Shown here in pieces: positions 1 through 5,032 of a DNA stretch of 5,032 nucleotides. The position numbers and the translations under genes were made by a program. This DNA comes from JBLHLB01 sp047618505 (GTDB lineage: Bacteria > Planctomycetota > UBA1135 > GCA-002686595). The stretch lies in NCBI GenBank assembly GCA_047618505.1, contig JBLHLB010000317.1, positions 1 through 5,032 of the forward strand. The letters are read 5' to 3'. Below the pieces are notes generated by a model. The model searched no databases and was not told the origin of the DNA. It saw nothing but the letters and a program-made list of their open reading frames with translations. Within the stretch, counting starts at the first letter, position 1. Each line of letters begins with the position of its first letter.

Positions 1-1733
1 CAGACGCCGCGGCCCGCAAATTCGGGCGCGACGGCGAAGAGGCCATCCGTGCCGACCCCTACTGCCTCTCCCAGAACGTGGCCGGCATCGGCTTCAAGAC
101 GGCGGACAATGTCGCCCGCGGCCTGGGGGTGCCCCCTGATGCGCCAGAACGCAGGCGCGCTGCGGCGCTCCACGCCCTGCGCGAAGGCTCCAGGGACGGA
201 CATAGTTGCCTGGCCCGTGAACCCCTGCGGCGGCGCATCGAAGCGTTGATCTCGCGCGAGGTCGGCGGCGAGGAGTTACTGGCCGATCTGCTCCATATGG
301 AAGCGAAGGATCTTGTCGCCGTGGAGCGCGAACTGGGAAGCGCGGACGACGAGGGTCCTTTCACCTACCTTCCGCACCTGCACGGTAGTGAGACACGCTT
401 GGCCGCCAACCTGGCGCACCTCCTGGAGAGCGCGCCCGTGCGTGCCCTGGCGGATCCGAAAAAACTCGCGCGCGCCGAGGAGCGCGCCAAGATCACACTT
501 CACGCCGATCAACGCGCGGCTGTTCTCGGGCTGCTCTCTAACCCAGTCGCCCTGCTCACCGGTGGTCCCGGTGTTGGCAAGACAACCATCGTGCAGCTCG
601 TGGTCAACTTGGCCGAAGAGGCCGGCGCCAAGGTACTGCTGGCGTCGCCCACGGGTCGTGCAGCGAAACGCCTGGCCGAAGTCACCGGGCGCGACGCGTC
701 GACGGTGCACCGTCTCCTGGGTTGGGATCCAAGCCAGGGGAACTTCACTCACCGCGACACGAATCCCCTGGAGACAGACATCGTGGTGGTGGACGAAATT
801 TCGATGCTCGACGTGGTCATGGCCCATCACTTGGTCAAAGCCATCCAACCGCCGACGCGGCTGGTCTTCGTGGGCGATCCCGATCAACTTCCCGCCGTTG
901 GAGCCGGCAATGTGTTGGCGGATCTGCTCAAGGGCAACGATGTCCCCGCTTTCCGCCTGACGCAGATTTACCGGCAGGCCCAGGAGAGCCTGATCGTCAC
1001 AAACGCCCACCGCATCCTGTCGGGACAGGAGCCGCTCCTGCCCACAAGCGCGGAGGCCGGCAGCGACTTCTTCCTCTTCCCCGCCGAGGACGAACAAGAG
1101 GCGGCCAAGCGCCTGGTGGATGTCGTTTCCGAGCGCATTCCACGGCGTTTCGGATTGAACTGGGTCGAGGACGTGCAGGTTCTCAGCCCGATGTATCGCG
1201 GCGCCTGCGGTGTGGACAATTTGAATGCGGCCCTACGCGAAGCCCTCGGCGTCGGAGGACGAGAATTGGCCTGGCGCGGGCGCGTCTGGCGAGTCGGCGA
1301 TCGCGTGATCCACACCAAGAATGACTACGAACGCGAGGTCTTCAACGGTGACATGGGTCGCGTTGTGCACATCAACGCCGACGGGTCATCGCTGACTGTC
1401 CGCTTTCCAGAGCGCGAACTGGTTTACTCCAAGGACCAGTTCGCCGAACTGCAACCGGCCTTCGCGATTACCGTCCATCGCGCCCAGGGCTGTGAGTTTC
1501 CCTGCGTTGTGATCCCCCTGGTGACCGGGCACATGTTGATGCTGCAGCGACACCTGCTGTACACGGCGGTCACGCGGGCCAAGAAGCTCGTTGTTCTCGT
1601 GGGACAACGACGCGCCCTGCGCATGGCCGTGCAGAATGCAACGCAGGCGCACCGCACCAGCCTCTTGAACCCGAGGCTGCATGCCTTGGTCGAGCGACGC
1701 ACGCCGAGCTTCTTCGATAGCGACGGGGATTAA
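1..1733 (+). CDS. recD2: RecD2-family ATP-dependent DNA helicase (5' truncated by window edge)
   Basis: The reading frame is open from base 3 to the TAA at 1731-1733, giving 576 visible codons. It has no start in the window, because codons before the GTG at 78 already read as family sequence (ADPYCL at 60-77). This is a superfamily 1B 5'-3' DNA helicase that uses ATP hydrolysis to unwind DNA during repair or replication in the cytoplasm. Visible in order: a helix-hairpin-helix segment GIGFKTADNVA (84-116), typical of RecD2 rather than RecBCD RecD; Walker A GGPGVGKTT (561-587); Walker B VVVDEISM (783-806); motif III GDPDQLP (873-893); IYRQ (966-977); an SH3-like stretch around GDRVIHTKND (about 1293-1440); motif TVHRAQGCE (1470-1496); and motif VI YTAVTRAKK (1560-1586). 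Known RecD2 proteins have about 700-750 residues, so roughly 150 N-terminal residues lie outside. All motifs are intact. Family assignment is very likely; the cellular role is inferred. Confidence 0.95.
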   Translation, partial: DAAARKFGRDGEEAIRADPYCLSQNVAGIGFKTADNVARGLGVPPDAPERRRAAALHALREGSRDGHSCLAREPLRRRIEALISREVGGEELLADLLHMEAKDLVAVERELGSADDEGPFTYLPHLHGSETRLAANLAHLLESAPVRALADPKKLARAEERAKITLHADQRAAVLGLLSNPVALLTGGPGVGKTTIVQLVVNLAEEAGAKVLLASPTGRAAKRLAEVTGRDASTVHRLLGWDPSQGNFTHRDTNPLETDIVVVDEISMLDVVMAHHLVKAIQPPTRLVFVGDPDQLPAVGAGNVLADLLKGNDVPAFRLTQIYRQAQESLIVTNAHRILSGQEPLLPTSAEAGSDFFLFPAEDEQEAAKRLVDVVSERIPRRFGLNWVEDVQVLSPMYRGACGVDNLNAALREALGVGGRELAWRGRVWRVGDRVIHTKNDYEREVFNGDMGRVVHINADGSSLTVRFPERELVYSKDQFAELQPAFAITVHRAQGCEFPCVVIPLVTGHMLMLQRHLLYTAVTRAKKLVVLVGQRRALRMAVQNATQAHRTSLLNPRLHALVERRTPSFFDSDGD

Positions 1734-1746
1734 CGCGTCCGTCGCT
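1719..1746. terminator. Inverted repeat at the convergent gene junction, possible bidirectional terminator
   Basis: AGCGACGG at 1719-1726 is perfectly complementary to CCGTCGCT at 1739-1746, leaving a 12-base loop that contains the TAA of the helicase gene. The right arm ends on the first base of the opposite gene's stop codon (TCA on the + strand, 1746-1748). Six of the eight pairs are G-C, and the hairpin can form in transcripts from either side. No T-run follows in either direction, so it is not a classical intrinsic terminator. It could act as a U-less terminator or a 3'-end stabiliser, or be chance. Confidence 0.35.
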
Positions 1747-3638
1747 CAATAGCCCAGGTCATCGAGCCCCGGCGCGGCACCCGCAGGCCGGATCTCGAAA
1801 GCGCCCCGGACCCTGTTGAAAGCAGCCCCAAGACTCACGCCATAGCGCGCCCTAATCTGCTCCAGGGACTCCTCTCCTCCGATCCCTGAACTACCGTAGA
1901 GGGGCTTGAATCGTGCGAACGACCAAGCTCTCTGGCTTCCACCGAGGTCCGGTAAGTCCACGCGCCAGGTCGAGCTGGTCAAGCGCACGCTGGCCTCTCC
2001 GGGAATGGCGCAATCAAACGAAAGCACAACAGTCCCTGGTGGCGCCGGGTCCAAGAGTGATCGCCCACCCCACAGGGCCAGGGCTTCGACACCAGCTATG
2101 GCCGCGAGGGTCCTTGGTAGATCCACTGATGATGCAGGTGCCGAAAATCGCCCGGCCTTCAACCCCTTACCGTGAATCAAGAGTGGCACGTGCAGAACTG
2201 AGTCGGAAACCCCATGGCCGTGGAACCAATCGCCGTCCTCACCAAAGGCCTCGCCATGGTCACTGGTAAAGACAGTCACCAATTCTTCGCCGACACCGAT
2301 GCGGTTCAGCTCGTCCATAAACTGCCCAATCGCATCATCCAATTCGTTGATCCCTACGAGGTAGAGAGACTGCAGCGGCTCCGCAACGCGGCTGATTGTT
2401 GACTCAGGCCCACCACCAGTCACCCCCAGGTAGCGCTGGATAACTCTGCCCCAAAGTCCGGCGCGCACAAGTCGTAAGAGCGGCGCAGCCCCTTCACCCT
2501 CGTCACGCAGGGAGCGCGCAGCCTGGAGAATTCCGACTTGAGCCGCGTCGCTCGCTGAAGTATCCAAGGTCGACGCAAGGGCCTCACGACGAACCGTTGC
2601 CGCGTGGTAGGGAGTGTGCGCACGATAGGTGTGCAGAAAGAGGAAGCTCGGCCTCGAATCGCTGTCGGCGAGGAAGTGGGCCGCCGCCCGCAAGGTCCCC
2701 TCCATGTCGGAAGGGGCGTATTCCTCGAAGCTTTGGAAGCCCCGATCCATCCCATAGGCGGCCGAGACAAAGGCCCCGTTCGTCACGGCTCCCGTGCGAT
2801 AACCCGCACGGGAAAGAACCTCGGCGATTGTGCCCACGTCGGGCAGAGCGCGGCTCGGCTCCGTCGCACCATGTTGGTGGGGATGGAGCCCGGTCAACAT
2901 CGAAGCGTGGCTCGGCAAGGTCCAAGAGCTACTGGCCATGGCCCGCTCAAAGACAAGGGAATCGGCGGCGATCGCATCCAATCTCGGCGTCAATCCCTCG
3001 GGCCCCCCATAGGTCCCCAGGGCGTCCGCACGCAGGGTGTCTGCGACGATGAACAAAATGTCCGGCCGCGAATCCTCGTCACGGGCACCGGCGAAGTTTG
3101 GGGGAAGCAAAAGCGGTTCGTGAACCAGAATCGCCCGGTCGCCGTGTTTGCCCTCGAAGACGAGCTCCTGATCCCCAGCCTCCGAATCCGTCACGATGAC
3201 TTCATGCCGCTGCAACTCACCCTCAAGGCCCGCTTCGAAGTTACGTGTCACGAGTTCGTGATCACCAATGCGGACCACAAGTTGTCCAGACGACTGCCCT
3301 TGTTTTGCCAGACTGGTGGAGAACCTAAGTCGCGCCCCCTCCTCAAACCGGAGGGGAAAAGTGGTCGATGAATCAGGCTCGATAGCGAATCCATCGGTTG
3401 TCAATTGACCACGCTGCACCCGGTGACTCGGCCGATCCCCCGCCAGGCTGCTACGCTGAGAAGAGCCTCCTGGGGTGCCGTCGACGCTGCCCTGAATCTC
3501 CGGTCGATCTGCGAGGGTCACGGTGACCGCTGGTCCGGATTCTCCGCAGGACTGCACGAGGCTCAGCAACAGCGCTGCGCCAACGAGGTCGCGGGCCGCA
3601 GGGATGCCCCCGGAGGGTTTTGAGTCGTTCGTTTGCAT
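1746..3638 (-). CDS. Sulfatase-fold hydrolase/transferase, probable lipoprotein, with Thr at the nucleophile position
   Basis: This 630-residue protein belongs to the alkaline phosphatase/sulfatase superfamily. Residues 18-30 are hydrophobic and lead into a possible lipobox LVQS-Cys31, suggesting export and lipid anchoring; Gln at -2 is atypical and the n-region carries little net positive charge. Residues about 40-180 look beta-rich and unrelated to the catalytic fold. The catalytic domain starts at RPDILFIVADTLRAD (191-205, metal ligand candidate Asp200). SSWTLPSHASMLTG (237-250) aligns with the sulfatase CxPxR region but has Thr240 for Cys and His244 for Arg. TSDHGE (458-463) supplies Asp460 and His461 as probable metal ligands, and HGHG (473-476) follows. 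A segment at about 345-425 appears to be an insertion. Thr nucleophiles are known in LtaS- and EptA-type members of this fold, so phospho-transfer or phosphodiester cleavage is as plausible as sulfate ester cleavage. The ATG at 3638 is preceded only by a weak TAGG about ten bases upstream. It converges with the helicase gene and diverges from the next sulfatase. The substrate is unknown. Confidence 0.88.
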   Translation of the reverse strand: MQTNDSKPSGGIPAARDLVGAALLLSLVQSCGESGPAVTVTLADRPEIQGSVDGTPGGSSQRSSLAGDRPSHRVQRGQLTTDGFAIEPDSSTTFPLRFEEGARLRFSTSLAKQGQSSGQLVVRIGDHELVTRNFEAGLEGELQRHEVIVTDSEAGDQELVFEGKHGDRAILVHEPLLLPPNFAGARDEDSRPDILFIVADTLRADALGTYGGPEGLTPRLDAIAADSLVFERAMASSSWTLPSHASMLTGLHPHQHGATEPSRALPDVGTIAEVLSRAGYRTGAVTNGAFVSAAYGMDRGFQSFEEYAPSDMEGTLRAAAHFLADSDSRPSFLFLHTYRAHTPYHAATVRREALASTLDTSASDAAQVGILQAARSLRDEGEGAAPLLRLVRAGLWGRVIQRYLGVTGGGPESTISRVAEPLQSLYLVGINELDDAIGQFMDELNRIGVGEELVTVFTSDHGEAFGEDGDWFHGHGVSDSVLHVPLLIHGKGLKAGRFSAPASSVDLPRTLAAIAGVEALALWGGRSLLDPAPPGTVVLSFDCAIPGEASVRLTSSTWRVDLPDLGGSQRAWSFARFKPLYGSSGIGGEESLEQIRARYGVSLGAAFNRVRGAFEIRPAGAAPGLDDLGY

Positions 3639-3830
3639 CGAAATGGCCTAAAACTCGATCCTAGGGGTCGGATCTGCCCAATGCACCTAGCCTCCGTCCT
3701 TTCTGTACCGAGGTGTCCGCAGGGTCGCGGGAGTCCGAAGCCGGAAAACTGGGGATCGAGCTTTGGACCACGGCAAATCAGTGCCAACAGGTCCAGGACA
3801 TGGGCGCTCCGATCGGCCAAACTGTGCGTG
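3639..3830. promoter_or_regulatory. Divergent intergenic region expected to hold both promoters
   Basis: These 192 bases separate two divergently read sulfatase-fold genes, so promoters for both should lie here. I could not identify a convincing -35/-10 pair on either strand. The part nearest the left gene contains a short inverted repeat, GATCC (3657-3661) and GGATC (3670-3674), around the palindrome CCTAGG (3660-3665), with another CCTAG at 3686-3690. This could be an operator but is short enough to be chance. Neither start has a strong Shine-Dalgarno sequence. Placement of regulation here is inferred from gene orientation only. Confidence 0.4.
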
Positions 3831-5032
3831 ATGAAAACGCCCTCACTCCTGCTGCTTCTTTCCTTCGCCACCGCAACGGCCTGTGCTTCGAGCGACCGCG
3901 AGCTGTCCTCCGCTGCTCGCGAGCAAGCCCAAGCCCGGCCGAACATCATCCTAATCTCCGCAGATGACCTCGGTTGGGGGGAGCTTGGGTGCTACGGGCA
4001 AGAGTGGATCAAGACACCCGCGGTGGATCGACTCGCGCGCGAGGGCATGCGCTTCCTCGACTTCTACTCCGGCGCACCGGTGTGCGCTCCGGCGCGCGCC
4101 ATGCTGATGACTGGCAAACACTCTGGGCAGTCCTTTGTGCGCGACAACGGCAACCCGGGCGAGCGCGGCAAGCCGCGCCCCGAGGAACTGCATTTCCCCG
4201 GCCAATTCCCCCTGCCCGATGCGGAAGTGACCCTCGCGGAAGCATTGCAATCCGAAGGTTACACGACAGCCGGCTATGGCAAGTGGGGCCTGGGTTTCGA
4301 GGAGTCCAGCGGGGACCCGCTGCTCCAGGGCTTTGATCATTTTGGCGGCTACCTGTGCCAGGTGCATGCCCACAATCACCACCCGCGCTTCCTCTGGCTC
4401 GACGGGGAAAAGCAGATGCTTGAGGGCAACGAGCGTGGCGCCACGGGTGCCGTGCATTCCCAGGATTGGTTTGTGGATCGCGCACTTGAGTTCGTGCGAG
4501 ACCAAGACGAGAGCGACGACCCCTTCTTCCTCTATCTACCCTTTGCGGTGCCGCACCTCGCGATCCAGGCCAACCAGGACATCGTGGACGAGTACGCCGC
4601 TCTTATTCCCGAGGAAGACCACAAGCACCGCGGCTACATCAAGCATCCCACGCCGCGCGCTGGTTATGCGGCCATGATCACCCAGATGGATCGCGGGATC
4701 GGGGCGCTGATGGAGCTCCTGGAGGAGCTAAATCTGGCCGACGACACGATCGTGATTTTCACCAGCGACAACGGTCCTACCTACGACCGCTTGGGTGGAT
4801 CGGATTCGGTCTTCTTCGAGAGCGCTGGCCCCTTCCGCGGCTACAAGGGCGACGTTCTTGAGGGCGGCATCCGCGTACCCCTGGTGGTGCGTTGGCCCGG
4901 TCGCATAGCAGCGGATTCGACCAGCAACTTACCCTCGGCTTGGTGGGATCTCTTCCCGACCCTGGCGGACCTCGCCGGCGCACAAACACCAGAGGCCTGC
5001 AACGGCATTAGCTTTGCGCCGACCCTGCTCGC
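3831..5032 (+). CDS. Formylglycine-dependent sulfatase (arylsulfatase-like), exported, 3' truncated by window edge
   Basis: The frame runs open from ATG 3831 to the window end, giving 400 codons, and probably lacks the last 50-120 residues. The start is chosen because it begins an export signal: MKTPS, then a Leu-rich core, then ATAC at 15-18. Cys18 could be a lipobox cysteine, although Ala at -3 is not ideal; ordinary signal peptidase cleavage nearby is the alternative. A GTG lies directly before the ATG, and no clear ribosome site precedes either. Type I sulfatases hydrolyse sulfate esters using a formylglycine made from Cys. PVCAPARAMLMTG (83-95) fits sulfatase signature 1, with Cys85 and Arg89 as the key residues. 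Metal ligand candidates are Asp45-Asp46 and Asp313-Asn314; Lys151 (GKWGLG), His242 (PFAVPHL) and Lys339 (RGYKGD) match other active-site positions. GKWGLG has Gly where many arylsulfatases have His, which I recall as usual in one environmental subfamily. AHNHHPRFLW (180-189) also recalls that group. The substrate cannot be read from the sequence, though extracytoplasmic glycan desulfation is plausible. Confidence 0.93.
   Translation, partial: MKTPSLLLLLSFATATACASSDRELSSAAREQAQARPNIILISADDLGWGELGCYGQEWIKTPAVDRLAREGMRFLDFYSGAPVCAPARAMLMTGKHSGQSFVRDNGNPGERGKPRPEELHFPGQFPLPDAEVTLAEALQSEGYTTAGYGKWGLGFEESSGDPLLQGFDHFGGYLCQVHAHNHHPRFLWLDGEKQMLEGNERGATGAVHSQDWFVDRALEFVRDQDESDDPFFLYLPFAVPHLAIQANQDIVDEYAALIPEEDHKHRGYIKHPTPRAGYAAMITQMDRGIGALMELLEELNLADDTIVIFTSDNGPTYDRLGGSDSVFFESAGPFRGYKGDVLEGGIRVPLVVRWPGRIAADSTSNLPSAWWDLFPTLADLAGAQTPEACNGISFAPTLL

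Noticed and set aside
276..1097. 273-codon open frame on the minus strand inside the helicase gene
   Set aside because: It lies wholly antisense to a frame carrying all RecD2 motifs. It has no recognisable domain and is typical of chance long frames in GC-rich coding DNA.
2604..3371. 255-codon open frame on the plus strand inside the Thr-type sulfatase-fold gene
   Set aside because: It is antisense to the conserved catalytic domain. Its Arg/Gly/Pro-rich sequence resembles no family and looks like a GC-driven shadow.
3743..3770. Possible ECF-type promoter (GGAAAA followed by ATCG/GGACC) before the right-hand sulfatase
   Set aside because: The -35-like match is partial and there is no supported -10 element at proper spacing, so it cannot be told from chance.
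3713..3967. 84-codon plus-strand frame starting in the intergenic region
   Set aside because: It overlaps the signal peptide region of the sulfatase in another frame, and has no ribosome site or recognisable sequence.
3951..4505. 184-codon minus-strand open frame across the right-hand sulfatase
   Set aside because: The plus-strand frame here holds sulfatase signature 1 and other active-site residues. The minus frame has no recognisable features.
1..5032. tRNA, rRNA, CRISPR array, insertion sequence or tandem repeats
   Set aside because: No regularly spaced direct repeats, transposase motifs or tRNA-like sequence were seen, and nearly all the window is accounted for by three coding genes.

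Overview
The window is high-GC bacterial DNA with three protein genes and little non-coding sequence. Two of the genes are cut by the window edges. The combination of a RecD2-type helicase, two exported alkaline-phosphatase-superfamily enzymes with lipoprotein-like signals, and weak Shine-Dalgarno sites would fit a sulfatase-rich environmental bacterium such as a planctomycete. A myxobacterium-like lineage is also possible. This assignment is inference from gene content only and has low to moderate confidence.

Layout: positions 1-1733 (+) hold most of a RecD2-family DNA helicase, missing its N-terminal part. Its stop lies 12 bases from the end of a gene read on the opposite strand (1746-3638, -). 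That gene encodes a 630-residue probable lipoprotein with a sulfatase-fold catalytic domain, but it has threonine where true sulfatases have the formylglycine cysteine. A perfect 8-bp inverted repeat (1719-1726 / 1739-1746) spans the convergent junction and touches both stop codons. A 192-base intergenic region (3639-3830) separates this gene from a divergently read classical sulfatase (3831 to the window end, +). The classical sulfatase keeps the CxPxR formylglycine motif and runs out of the window after 400 codons.

Function: the helicase is a DNA maintenance gene with no visible link to the other two. The two sulfatase-fold genes share an intergenic region and both appear to be exported. 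They could work on related substrates such as sulfated or phosphorylated glycans or lipids, but they differ at the catalytic residue, so only the right-hand one should need sulfatase maturation. No RNA gene, CRISPR array, insertion sequence or phage gene was seen. I find no convincing evidence for an undescribed multi-gene system here; the most interesting items are the divergent pair with different nucleophiles and the stop-to-stop hairpin.
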